Below, piece by piece: positions 1 through 8,815 of a DNA stretch of 64,000 nucleotides. A program made the translations under genes and the position numbers. Numbering within the stretch: position 1 is the stretch's first letter; each line of letters opens with the position of its first letter. The DNA comes from CAVSIP01 sp963728075 (GTDB taxonomy: Bacteria; Actinomycetota; Actinomycetes; JAFAQI01; DASSKL01). The stretch is from contig CAVSIP010000003.1 of assembly GCA_963728075.1 (NCBI GenBank), forward strand, positions 62,001 to 126,000, read 5' to 3'. Below the pieces are notes generated by a model that saw only the letters and a program-made list of their open reading frames with translations, was not told where the DNA came from and made no database searches.

Positions 1-54
1 CGCCGGGTCGAGGGTGTAGGTGCCGGTGAGGGTGCTGGTGGTCTGGGTGGTCAT
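1..54 (-). CDS. YceI family protein, N-terminal part only
   Basis: Reverse-strand ATG at 52-54 opens a frame beginning MTTQTTSTLTGTYTLDPA, which resembles the first strand of the YceI lipocalin-like fold (G-T-Y-x-L-D-P-A). A purine-rich AGGAGA lies just upstream as ribosome binding site. The gene runs off the left edge. YceI proteins bind polyisoprenoid-type lipids in a beta-barrel. It is transcribed divergently from the MarR gene and shares the operator region at 81-125, so MarR control is likely. Confidence 0.6.
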   Translation of the reverse strand, partial: MTTQTTSTLTGTYTLDPA

Positions 55-80
55 GGCGTCTCCTGGGCTCACGGGCTAGA

Positions 81-125
81 TGTTGACGTGTCAACAATAG
101 GGGAACGCTTGCTGACGTGTCAACA
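81..125. promoter_or_regulatory. Duplicated palindromic operator between yceI and marR
   Basis: Two copies of a near-perfect palindrome, TGTTGACGTGTCAACA at 81-96 and TGCTGACGTGTCAACA at 110-125, differ by one base and lie 29 bp apart centre to centre. The TTGAC/GTCAA arms around a 2-bp centre fit MarR-type sites. They fill the 92-bp divergent spacer, so the MarR protein probably represses both itself and yceI from here. Confidence 0.7.
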
Positions 126-146
126 TTTCGCGCGTACACTCCTCCC

Positions 147-635
147 ATGGCACCGCGATGGCTCGACGAGCGAGAGGCCCGGATGTGGCGCGGATACCTG
201 CGCATGCGCCGCGGGCTGGACGAGGCCATCGAGCGGCAGCTGTCCGAGGAGGGCCTGTCGACGGCGGACTTCGAGCTGCTCGTGCCGCTGTCCGAGGTGC
301 GCGACAACGTGCTGCGCGCCCGCGACCTCGGCCGGCTGGTGGGCTGGGACCGCAGCCGGCTCGCTCACCAGCTCCGGCGGATGGAGCAGCGCGGCCTGGT
401 GCACCGGTTCGACTGCCCGACGGACGCGCGCGGAACCATGGTGGAGCTCACGGAGGAAGGGCGGACGCTCATCACGCGGGCTGCCCCCGGGCACGTCGAG
501 ACGGTGCGCCGCGTGTTCGTCGACCTGCTGGACCCCGCGGAGGTCGACACCCTGACGGCCATTGCGACACGGGTCGCCGAGCGGACGGGCGCGCCGGCGC
601 TGCCGGGGGACGGCGAGGTCAGCGACCCGGCGTAG
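147..635 (+). CDS. MarR family transcriptional regulator
   Basis: A winged-helix protein of 162 residues from the ATG at 147. An earlier GTG at 117 lies inside the second operator copy, so 147 is preferred. The recognition segment is near residues 60-80 (DLGRLVGWDRSRLAHQ), followed by the wing with R-x-D-x-R-G-T typical of MarR. Proteins of this family bind palindromic DNA as dimers and release it on binding a phenolic or other small ligand. Divergent from yceI with two matching palindromes between them, which suggests local autoregulation. Its 3' end overlaps the convergent GNAT gene by 17 bp. Confidence 0.9.
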   Translation: MAPRWLDEREARMWRGYLRMRRGLDEAIERQLSEEGLSTADFELLVPLSEVRDNVLRARDLGRLVGWDRSRLAHQLRRMEQRGLVHRFDCPTDARGTMVELTEEGRTLITRAAPGHVETVRRVFVDLLDPAEVDTLTAIATRVAERTGAPALPGDGEVSDPA

Positions 636-1560
636 CGGCGTCCACGGCCCGCCCCAGGGTCACCAGGCCGGGGCGGGCCAGGAAGCCCAGCCGCTCGTTG
701 GCGGCGATGATGGCGTCGTTGCCGGCCATGTTCTGCGTGACGACCCGCCGGTGCCCGTGCGCGGCGAGCAGGAGGGCGTGACGGGCCTTGAGCCCGGTCG
801 CCACACCCTGCCCGCGGGCCTCGCGTCGTACGCCGGTCAGCACCGTGTTGACCGCGCCGTCCTCTGCGTGGTCGGTGACGCACGTGATGCCGACGGGTCG
901 GTCGCCGGACCAGGCGAGCAGCACGCGGTACGGCTGCCGCATGAACCGCCGGAAGACGGGCAGCGGCATGCTGTCGCCGGCTCCCGCCACGTCCGGCGCG
1001 TCCGCCGAGACCGTGGTGAACACCTCGTGCGCCCGCGCCCAGTCGCTGTCGTCCGCATCGTCGGGCAGGGCACGCAGCGTGATGCCGGCCGCCTCCACGC
1101 GCGCGGCCAGCCGCTCCAGGGCCGCGGCGTCGAGCCGCGTCAGGTCGAGCTGCGACTCGCGGTGGTGGCTGAGGACGGTGTAGCCCAGGCGCTCGGCAGC
1201 GGCGAGCGATGCGGTGTCGTCCTCGCGCGCGTGGTCGACGACCCCCGGCAGCCCGAGGTCGCCCGCCGTGGCTGCCAGGACCTCGACCAGCGCCCGGCCG
1301 GCACCGCGCCGGCGCAGGTTCGGCGACACGTACACGGCCGAGATGCCGTACCCGTCGCGCGCTGCGCCGATGCCGATGAGGAACGCGTGACCCGCGAGGG
1401 TGCGGCCGACCTCGGCGACGACGTCGAGCACGCGTACGCCCGGTGGCGTGGCCCCGAGCCGGTCGCGGAACGTCGCCGTGCCGAGCCAGAACCCGTCGCC
1501 GGAGTGCACTGCATCGAGGTCGTCGGTGTCGGCGGTGGCCCGGACCAGCACGGTGCTCAT
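619..1560 (-). CDS. Tandem GNAT N-acetyltransferase
   Basis: 313 residues forming two GNAT folds. The first has the acetyl-CoA loop RRRGAGRALVE near residue 83, the second has ARGQGVATGLK near residue 247; both match the R/Q-x-x-G-x-G/A motif. The closing NERLGF segment is typical of the last GNAT strand. The two-domain layout is like mycothiol synthase and related actinobacterial acetyltransferases, but I do not see enough to call MshD. It acetylates an amine using acetyl-CoA in the cytoplasm; the substrate is unknown. Stands alone, convergent with marR. Confidence 0.85.
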   Translation of the reverse strand: MSTVLVRATADTDDLDAVHSGDGFWLGTATFRDRLGATPPGVRVLDVVAEVGRTLAGHAFLIGIGAARDGYGISAVYVSPNLRRRGAGRALVEVLAATAGDLGLPGVVDHAREDDTASLAAAERLGYTVLSHHRESQLDLTRLDAAALERLAARVEAAGITLRALPDDADDSDWARAHEVFTTVSADAPDVAGAGDSMPLPVFRRFMRQPYRVLLAWSGDRPVGITCVTDHAEDGAVNTVLTGVRREARGQGVATGLKARHALLLAAHGHRRVVTQNMAGNDAIIAANERLGFLARPGLVTLGRAVDAATPGR

Positions 1561-1690
1561 GGTTGCTGACGGTAGCCAGCCGACGGCGGCTTGTGGGTCG
1601 CGCGTGGCGGCGGCTAGGGTCGAGACGACGGGGGACCGATCAAGACGGTGGTGTGGCGACCCGCTACCGGACCTCGTCTACCGGTGAGGG

Positions 1691-4210
1691 GTGGCAGTGC
1701 CGACCACAGTCCCCGGTCCACGGGACAGCGACCTTCCCGAGGAGGTCGCGCCGCTGTCCGTGCTGCTCGCCCACCTGCCGGCGGCGGTGGCGTACCTGCA
1801 CGGGCCCGACCTGGTGTTCGCGTTCGCGAACGACGCCTACCGAGAGCTCGTCGGTGGTCGCGACGTGGTCGGGCTGCCGGTACGCGAGGCGCTGCCCGAG
1901 GTCGACGGCCAGGGCTACTTCGAGATCCTCGACCGGGTGCTCGCCACGGGGGAGATGCATGTCGGGCGCGAGGCCGAGGTCGCCCTGGACCGGCAGGAGC
2001 AGGGGGAGCCGGTTTTCGTCGACTTCGTCTACGCGCCGGTCCCGGGACCATCCGGCGGCGTCGACGGGATCCTCGTGCACGCCGGTGAGGTCACCGAGCA
2101 CGTGCGCGGCCGTCGAGCTCTCGAGCAGCTCGCCGCCGAGCTCACCAGTGCCGAGGCCCGCTACCGGACGCTGTTCGAGACCCTCCCGTACGGCGTCGTC
2201 TACCACGACGCGCAGCGCCGGGTCATCGCCATGAACCCGGCAGCGCGCGACATCCTCGGCGCCGACATGGACGCCGTCGTCGGCCGGCCGCCGGACGACA
2301 TCCGCTGGGAGGCGGTGGACGAGTCCGGCGCGCCGGTGAGCGACGACGACGTGCCGGCGGCGGTTGCGCTCCGTACCGGCCGGATCGTCGCCGACGTCGT
2401 CCTCGGGGTCCCACACAGGGGAACCGGCGAGCGCCGCTGGCTGCGGGTCACGGCCGTCCCCGACGCCCTGGACGACAACGGCGCCCCGCAGCGGGCGTAC
2501 GCGATGTTCAGCGACATCACCGACGAGCTGCGCACGGCCGGTGAGCTGGCCGAGCAGGGGCAGCTGGTCTCCCGCCTGCGCGACGCGAACGTGCTGGGCA
2601 TCCTGCTCGCCACCGAGGACCGCGTCTACGACACCAACGACGCGGTGCTCGACATGATCGGCTACTCGCGGGACGACCTCCAGGCCGGCCGGGTCTCCTG
2701 GCGGGACCTCACGCCGCCGGAGTGGTGGGCAGCCGACGACTGCGCGCTGGCCGAGCTGCGGGAGACGGGTGCCTGCCGGCCGTTCGAGAAGGAGTACGTC
2801 CACCGCGACGGTCACCGCATCCCGATCATGATCGGTGCCGCGGTCATCGGTCAGGCCCCCTTACGGTGGGTGAGCTACCTCGTTGACCTCTCCGAGCACC
2901 GCCGAGCCGCGGTCGAGCGGGCGCGGCTCGCCGAGCGCGAGCGGCACGCGACCGCGGCCGCCGCGGTTGCGGGTGAGCAGTTGTCGACCCTGCTGCGCGC
3001 GGGCTCGCTGCTCGCGGCGACGCGCGACCGCGACGAGCTGCTCCGGCACGCCACGCGCCTGGTGCTCCCGGCGCTGGGGGACTGGTCGGCCGTGCTGACA
3101 CCGGCGCCGGACGGCGGGCTGCGGCTCACCACGTCGGCCCACCGGCGGCCCGAGCGGGCCGAGCGGCTTGCTGCCCTGCACGGCACGGTGATCCCGGCCC
3201 GCAGCCCGGTGGCGGTGCAGCTGGCCTTCCGTACCGGGGAGACGCGGGTGGTCTCAGACGCGGCGGTAGAGGCCGCACTGTGGCCGGAGGACCATCCGCT
3301 GCGGCAGCTCCTCGGTGAGCTTGAGCCGGGCAGCCTGGTCGCGGCACCGATGGTCACGGCCAGCCACCGGCTCGGCGTCCTGGTGGTCGCGCGCGACCGG
3401 GACCGCGTCCCCTTCTCCGACCAGGACGAGACGATGCTCACCGAGCTGGCTCGTCAACTGGGGCTCGGGCTGCGCAACGCCGAGCTGTCCGCGCACGAGC
3501 ACTCGGTCGCCGAGACGTTGCAGCGAGCGGTGCTGCCGGGCGACCTGCCCGACGTCGAGGGCCTCGGGCTCGCGGTCCGCTACCTTCCTGCGACGCAGGG
3601 GATCGACGTGGGTGGGGACTGGTACGACGCGTTCCGGCTCGGACGCACGCTGCTCGGTGTGGTCGTCGGCGACGTCGTGGGTCACAGCGTCACGTCGGCG
3701 TCGGTGATGGGCCAGCTGCGCAACACGCTGCGCGCGTACGCGGTGCAGAACCCCGACCCAGCGGCGGTGATCGCGGAGACGAACCGCGCGGTATTGGCAC
3801 TCATGCCGGAGGCGCTCGCGACGGTCTTCTACGGCGTCCTGGACACCGCGACCGGTCACCTCACCTATGCCAACGCCGGCCACCCCCCGCCCCTGGCCGC
3901 CACCGCCAGCGGGGTGCACTACCTCGATGACGCCTCCGGGCTGATGGTCGGCGCCGGCTCGGACCTGGCCGTCGGCTGCGGTCGGTTCGTCGCGCAGCCG
4001 GGCGACAGCCTGCTGCTGTACACCGATGGTCTGGTCGAGGACCGGCACCGTGACGTCGGCGAGGGGATGCGCCAGCTCGCCGACGCCGTCGGCGGCGCCC
4101 AGGGGCTGGACCCGGACGCGCTGTGCGATGTCCTGGTGGAGCGCATGCTGGGTGGTCGCCAGCGGGCGGACGACGTCTGCCTGCTGGCTGCGCGGCTGCT
4201 CGCCCGGTAG
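1691..4210 (+). CDS. PAS/GAF-domain SpoIIE-type serine phosphatase
   Basis: 839 residues. Three PAS domains (about 20-130, 155-285, 300-400) are followed by a short coiled linker, a GAF domain (about 430-595) and a C-terminal PPM/SpoIIE phosphatase (about 605-838). Metal-binding and core motifs are present: VGGDWYDAF, GDVVGHS, NAGHPPPL, YTDGLVE and ADDVC. Such RsbU-like enzymes dephosphorylate anti-sigma-factor antagonists in response to signals sensed by PAS/GAF modules. No transmembrane segment is seen, so it should be cytoplasmic. Start is GTG 1691 or, with better spacing from the GAGGGG box, GTG 1697. No anti-sigma or antagonist gene is adjacent. Confidence 0.92.
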   Translation: MAVPTTVPGPRDSDLPEEVAPLSVLLAHLPAAVAYLHGPDLVFAFANDAYRELVGGRDVVGLPVREALPEVDGQGYFEILDRVLATGEMHVGREAEVALDRQEQGEPVFVDFVYAPVPGPSGGVDGILVHAGEVTEHVRGRRALEQLAAELTSAEARYRTLFETLPYGVVYHDAQRRVIAMNPAARDILGADMDAVVGRPPDDIRWEAVDESGAPVSDDDVPAAVALRTGRIVADVVLGVPHRGTGERRWLRVTAVPDALDDNGAPQRAYAMFSDITDELRTAGELAEQGQLVSRLRDANVLGILLATEDRVYDTNDAVLDMIGYSRDDLQAGRVSWRDLTPPEWWAADDCALAELRETGACRPFEKEYVHRDGHRIPIMIGAAVIGQAPLRWVSYLVDLSEHRRAAVERARLAERERHATAAAAVAGEQLSTLLRAGSLLAATRDRDELLRHATRLVLPALGDWSAVLTPAPDGGLRLTTSAHRRPERAERLAALHGTVIPARSPVAVQLAFRTGETRVVSDAAVEAALWPEDHPLRQLLGELEPGSLVAAPMVTASHRLGVLVVARDRDRVPFSDQDETMLTELARQLGLGLRNAELSAHEHSVAETLQRAVLPGDLPDVEGLGLAVRYLPATQGIDVGGDWYDAFRLGRTLLGVVVGDVVGHSVTSASVMGQLRNTLRAYAVQNPDPAAVIAETNRAVLALMPEALATVFYGVLDTATGHLTYANAGHPPPLAATASGVHYLDDASGLMVGAGSDLAVGCGRFVAQPGDSLLLYTDGLVEDRHRDVGEGMRQLADAVGGAQGLDPDALCDVLVERMLGGRQRADDVCLLAARLLAR

Positions 4211-4289
4211 CAGGAGCTCGACGTCCTCGCGGCCGGGGACCGAGGGCCTTTGCCGTGCGACGGGCCGGACGAACGTGCGGCGCCTCCAG

Positions 4290-4885
4290 TCACTCGGACC
4301 TGTGACGCTGTGCCGCCGGGACTGCGGAGGGAGCACACCCCGTGTCACGGGCCACGATGACCGCATCCACGCGCGTGCTGACTTCGAGCTTGGCGAAGAT
4401 CGTCGACGCGTAGTTGCGGACGGTCTTCTCGCTCAGGTGGGCGCGCTCGGCGATCGCCTGGTTCGTCCAGGCCTGCGCCGGTGAGCGCGAGGATCTCCAG
4501 CTCGCGTGGGGTGAGGTGACGCAGCTGCGGTGCCGGGTTCTCGTGCCCGCTTGCCGCGGGCGCGTGCAGGACGGCATCTGCGACTTCGGCACCAAGGATG
4601 ACTTCGCCGCGGACGACGGCGTGGATGGCGCGGACGGCGTCGCCGCCGGCGCCCTTGACCAGACAGCCTCGCGCACCGGATTCCACTGCTCGTCTCGCCA
4701 GGTGCGGGTCGTCGCTCATCGTGAGCATGAGCACGCGAATGGCCGGCTGCGAGGAAAGGATTCGCCGCGTCGCCTCGAATCCGTCGAGCCCGGGAAGCGC
4801 GAGGTCCATCAGGATGACGTCGGGCGCGGTCGCTGCGGCGAGGTCGACCGCGTCGGCGCCGGTCGCTGCCTCCCCGGCCCATGTC
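4290..4885 (-). pseudogene. NarL/LuxR response regulator, 5'-truncated and frameshifted
   Basis: Reverse-strand receiver domain is recognisable from W-A-G-E-A onward through the phospho-acceptor in VILMDLALPGLDG, the conserved T in LMLTMSDD and the K in CLVKGA. It then joins a LuxR helix-turn-helix (LTPRELEILAL ... NQAIAERAHLSEKTVRNY). Two defects are visible. The first part of the receiver, with the acidic pocket, is missing at about 4883. An extra C near 4470 shifts the frame inside the HTH; removing it restores GAGWTNQAIAER. Intact relatives are about 210-220 residues. No partner histidine kinase is nearby. Confidence 0.8.
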
Positions 4886-5224
4886 AGGGGGCTCGGTGAC
4901 GGGGAGGGTAGCGACGACCTCGGCTACGACCTGCGCGTCGACCACAAGCGGCTGTGGCTGTTGCTCGAGGTGAAGGCGACCACCGGCGACGACGCCGAGT
5001 TCCTGCTCACCGGCGCCGAGCTCGTCTGCGCCCAGAACCTGACCCGCAGCGAGCGGTACGAGATCCTGTTCGTCACCCACGTGCTCGACGGGGAGCGTCG
5101 GCGAATCTTTCGGCTGCCGAACCCGCTGGACTCCCGGTCACGCCGGCTTTGCCGGACTGTCGGCAACGGCGTCCGGTACAAGTTCGCGCTCGCGACCCCG
5201 ACGGATCCTGACAACGGCGGCTGA
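4881..5224 (+). pseudogene. DUF3883-domain protein, C-terminal remnant
   Basis: Forward frame reads GYDLRVDHKRLWLLLEVKAT, then F-L-L-T-G-A-E-L and YEILFVTHV. This is the core of a DUF3883 (NO VEIN-type, restriction-endonuclease-like) domain, whose E-V-K triad resembles a PD-(D/E)XK nuclease core. Only the last ~100 residues remain; these domains normally cap much larger proteins, often in defence systems. The homology begins at about 4910, right next to the point where the opposite-strand response regulator loses its 5' end, so both genes were cut by one rearrangement. The bases 5225-5397 downstream hold nothing I recognise. Confidence 0.65.
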
Positions 5225-5397
5225 GGGAGCAACCACCGGCCGTTGAGTGCACGGGGCCACGTCGCGCTTCGGCTCGGCGCCACTCATCACGGCCGCCGTG
5301 TTCGTGTTCCTGGCGAGGCATGTCGTCCTCAGGCGGGCATGGACAGCGTGTGGCCGCTCCTCACGGGGTGCGAGTGCGGCAGGCGCGGACCCGCTCG

Positions 5398-6585
5398 CTA
5401 CGCCCGTGCGCCTGTTCGGCCTGTGACTGCATGGAAGCCGGCGAGCGCGAGGACGCGACGGAGGCGGTCGACAGCCATCTCGGGGTCGAGCAGGATGCCT
5501 GCCTGGTCGGCCAGTTCGAAGAGGCGGACCAGGTGCGGCACCGACCGGGCGCTCTCCAAGCCGTTGACCATGCGGAAGTGATCCTGGTGCCCGGAAAGGT
5601 AGGCCAAGAACACGATGCCGGTCTTGTAGTAGAAGGTCGGTGGCTCGAAGATGTGCCGAGCCAGTGGGAGCGTCGGCGCCAGGATCTTCTCGTAGGCGTC
5701 ACTGTCTCCCTCATCGAGCGCTGCAACGGCCGTGGCGGCTGCGGGGGCCAGTGCGTCGAAGGCTCCGAGGAATGCGTCGCTGTGGCCGCAACTGTCGCCG
5801 CGGATCAGCTCCGGGTAGTTGTAGTCGTCCCCGGAGTACAGGCGCACGCCAGCTGGTAGTCGCCGCCGGATCCCGATCTCCCGATCCTTGTCCAGCAGGG
5901 AGAGCTTGAGTCCGTCGACCTTGTCGGCGTGGTCTGTGATGATTCGCAGGCAGGTTTCCGTTGCGACGCCCAGGTCAGTCGAGCCCCAGTAGCCGTCGAG
6001 TGCGGGGTCGAACATCGGGCCGAGCCAGTGCAGGATCACGGGCTGGGCGGCCTGGCGGAGGATGGTGCTGTACACGCTGTAGTAGTCATCCGCGGAAGAG
6101 GCGAAGGCGGCGAGCTGCCGGCTCGCCATCATCACGATCCTGGCGCCGGACTGCTCAACGACGGTGCACTGCTCCTCGTAACCGGCGACGATCTCGGCCA
6201 GTGAGCCGACCTGAGCGGGGAGCTGGTCGGTCCCAGCCCCGCACGCAAGAAGTCCCCCGGTGGTTCGTGCCTGCGCTCCCGACCGTTGGATGAGCTCCCG
6301 CGTCGCCTCCCAGTCCAGTCCCATGCCGCGCTGCGCCGTGTCCATCGCATCCGCGACGCCGAGGCCATGCGCCCACAGGTGGTCGCGGAACCGCAGGGTC
6401 GCCTCCCAGTCCAGCACCGCGGGCGCACCGGTGCGGTTTTCGGCAAGCGGGTCGCAGACCACGTGTGCCGCGGCGTATGCGACGCGGCTGCGCAGCGGAC
6501 TACCTGGCCGTGTAAACGAGCCGGGGGGACCCAGCGTGTACACGCGGGGGCCACTCGCAGACGGCAACGTGATGGTGAGACTCAT
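5398..6585 (-). CDS. DUF993 family protein (TIM-barrel aldolase-like)
   Basis: 395 residues matching the DUF993 family throughout, with the characteristic N-terminal segment LDWEATLRFRDHLWAHGLG and later VILHWLGPMFDPALDGYWG and KVDGLKLSLLD. The family is usually compared with dihydrodipicolinate-synthase-type TIM barrels, so a lyase/aldolase role is plausible but unproven. In actinobacteria it tends to occur in sugar-catabolic neighbourhoods. Here it is the last gene of a reverse-strand run that includes a GMC oxidoreductase and small subunit, 56 bp upstream. Length is normal and the frame is intact. Confidence 0.85.
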   Translation of the reverse strand: MSLTITLPSASGPRVYTLGPPGSFTRPGSPLRSRVAYAAAHVVCDPLAENRTGAPAVLDWEATLRFRDHLWAHGLGVADAMDTAQRGMGLDWEATRELIQRSGAQARTTGGLLACGAGTDQLPAQVGSLAEIVAGYEEQCTVVEQSGARIVMMASRQLAAFASSADDYYSVYSTILRQAAQPVILHWLGPMFDPALDGYWGSTDLGVATETCLRIITDHADKVDGLKLSLLDKDREIGIRRRLPAGVRLYSGDDYNYPELIRGDSCGHSDAFLGAFDALAPAAATAVAALDEGDSDAYEKILAPTLPLARHIFEPPTFYYKTGIVFLAYLSGHQDHFRMVNGLESARSVPHLVRLFELADQAGILLDPEMAVDRLRRVLALAGFHAVTGRTGARA

Positions 6586-6641
6586 CTGGCCAGCTTTCTC
6601 GTGGAGGCCGCCGGTTCACGCACCTAGCGGCCGGAACCCGG

Positions 6642-7079
6642 CTAGGGAACGGGACGCGCCCGGTAACGACTGATGACGCGCTCGATCAAACCCTCGTCGA
6701 CGTACTTGGGATAGGTATCGGGTTTGACTTCTTCAGGAACCTGACCGGTGTACCCGAGGAGACGACGTACTTCCGGATGGGCGTAGTAGGCGCCAGCGAC
6801 GGCGAGCAGGACTGCCTCGAGGGCCTCACCATCGGTCTCGGCGAGGACGGTCACGGTTTCCTGCCACGGCGCACCCCGCCCCCCGCTGTAGGCACGGATC
6901 AGCAGCGGCAGCAGATCAGGCCGGGCATCGACGACAGCGTCCAGTTGACCACCCGCAACGGACATCGAGCTGGCTGCCGGCATGCCGTACGCGGCAGGGA
7001 TGAGGTGGTCGGCGACTCCAGACAGCCATTCCCGCAGGTCGGACAACGACGGCGCGTTCGGTGGTCCTGCTTCGGTCAT
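6642..7079 (-). CDS. Gluconate 2-dehydrogenase subunit 3-like small subunit
   Basis: 145 residues with the family hallmark A-D-H-L-I-P-A followed by YGMPAASS near residues 22-37. This is typical of the small subunit (subunit 3) that accompanies membrane-linked GMC flavoprotein dehydrogenases. It usually supports folding or export of the large subunit. No Tat signal or lipobox is visible here, unlike many homologues, so the complex may remain cytoplasmic. It lies 19 bp downstream of the GMC gene on the same strand, as expected for a two-subunit enzyme. Confidence 0.75.
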   Translation of the reverse strand: MTEAGPPNAPSLSDLREWLSGVADHLIPAAYGMPAASSMSVAGGQLDAVVDARPDLLPLLIRAYSGGRGAPWQETVTVLAETDGEALEAVLLAVAGAYYAHPEVRRLLGYTGQVPEEVKPDTYPKYVDEGLIERVISRYRARPVP

Positions 7080-7098
7080 CGCTGTCTCCGCCTCTCGC

Positions 7099-8707
7099 TC
7101 ACACCGGAATCGCCTGGTTGGCTCGCTGCTCCACTAGGTGGTCGGCGACGCGCAGCGCGAGCGCGGCGATTGTGCTCGTGGGGTTCACGCCCCCGGAGGT
7201 GACAAAGACACTGCCGTCGACCACGTAGAGGTTCGGCACGTCGTGTGCACGTCCCCAGCGGTCGACAACGGAGCTTCGCGGGTCGTCTCCCATGCGTGCG
7301 GTTCCCAGCAGATGCCAGCCCGAGTAGCGCATGAGGCGCTCGGCCTCGACCCGGTAGGCGCCGGCCTCGCGCAAGGACTCCTCCGCGCGGGCGATGTGGA
7401 AGTCGAGCAGGCGCCGCGAGTTATCCCCGACCCGGTAGTGCAGCCGAGGGGCAGGGATGCCGGAGGAGTCCACCAGCGCGTCGTCAAGCTCCACGCGGTT
7501 CGATTCGTCCGGGAGGTCTTCGCCGAAGATGCCCCAGCTCGCCGTGCGTCCCAAGAAAGCTCGGACATGCTCGTGGTGCCCATCCCCCCAGACCCGGTCC
7601 CCGGCTCTGGTCGGGAGCGCCGCGTTGAGCGGACCCCCGGTCGGAGCGAGGCTCCACTTCGCTCCTCGGACGAAGTCTCGTGAGTCGTCGCTTTCGTAGA
7701 ACTCGTAAGACACGATCTTCGACCCCACGTGCCCCTTGAAGCTCTCCAGCGGCCCGTCGAAGTAGCCGAGCACGTTCGCGAACGGGTGCACCATGAGGCG
7801 CTTGCCGACGAGACCGCTCGAGTTGGCCAGGCCGTCAGGAAAGGCGTCGGAACGGGGAGTTGAGAAGAAGCCGCGCCGTCCCGATGGCATTCGCGGCGAG
7901 CAGCACGACGTCCGCGTACGCCACCTGCCAGCGACCGTCTCGGTCGACGTACTCGGCCCCGGTGGCCAGACCCTTACCGTCGATCAAGAGTTGTGCTACC
8001 CGCGCCCCGGTCACGAGCTCGGCACCAGATCCATCCGGGCGTGCGGCCAGTGCGTGAGGTCTGGTTGAGGCCTTGGCACCCTCCGGGCATCCCTGCATGC
8101 AGGTGCCCCACTGTGCGCACGGGCGGCGCCCGCCGTAGGGACCGGAGAGCACCGCGTTCGGACCCGGCCACCAGTGCCACCCCAGCCTGTCGTGTGCCCG
8201 CGCGACCTTCATGGCGGCCTTACCGATGGGCAACGGGGGCAGCGGCGGATCTGCGCCAGGTGGGTAGGCGGGGTCACCGCCGAGGCCGGAGACGCCGAAC
8301 TCCACGTCGGTGCGCTCGTAGTACGGCTGGAGCTCGGCGTAGGACAGCGGCCAGTCGTCTGCGACGCCGTCCAGGCTCCGCACGCGGAAGTCCGACGGGA
8401 CCAGCCGTGGCCAGTCACCGGCGTACATGATCATGCTGCCGCCGACGGCGTTGAACATGAGGGTGGCGATGTCGGAGTCGTCTTCGTTCACCGGGTAGTC
8501 CTGCACCCAGCCGCGGACGTTGGGACTGGCCGACCACTGCTTGCGTGCGAGGAGCTCGAACATCGGGTCGGCGGCCGGGAAGTCGGCCCGGTCGGGCCAC
8601 TCACCCTGCTCGAGGCAGGTGACCCGGAACCCAGCCGCCGACAGCCGGCGGGCGGCCACGCCACCGGAGGCTCCCGCACCGATGATCAGGACATCGGCAC
8701 GGTCCAT
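7099..8707 (-). pseudogene. GMC family FAD oxidoreductase, single frameshift
   Basis: The N-terminal frame (8707 down to about 7857) starts with the FAD-binding DVLIIGAGASGGVAARRL and contains NAVGGSMIMYAGDWPR and RRPCAQWGTCMQGCP. The rest follows in another frame: SDAFPDGLANSSGLVGKRLM, WHLLGTARMGDDPRSS with the catalytic His region, and a closing VDGSVFVTSGGVNPTST. Removing one C from the CCCC run near 7857 fuses the two frames into a full-length enzyme of about 535 residues. Relatives oxidise sugar or alcohol hydroxyls (gluconate, fructose and glucoside-3 dehydrogenase types). An operator lies 31 bp upstream. Either a sequencing error or a recent inactivation. Confidence 0.85.
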
Positions 8708-8737
8708 ACCGCCTCCAGCCCCTCACTCAAACTGGTG

Positions 8738-8752
8738 TGGCAAACGCTTTCC
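8738..8752. promoter_or_regulatory. LacI-type operator upstream of the GMC gene
   Basis: TGGCAAACGCTTTCC is a pseudo-palindrome centred on CG. It matches sites at 12978-12992 (reverse orientation) and 14294-14308. It sits 31 bp upstream of the reverse-strand GMC start, in the only sizeable gap (8708-8815) of that strand's gene run, so it should control the GMC/small subunit/DUF993 unit. Confidence 0.7.
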
Positions 8753-8815
8753 GCGCGACCGTACCGCGGCGGATGGCTCGTCGCAAGCGCGTCTGCCCAG
8801 TCGCCTGCGTTCGGC

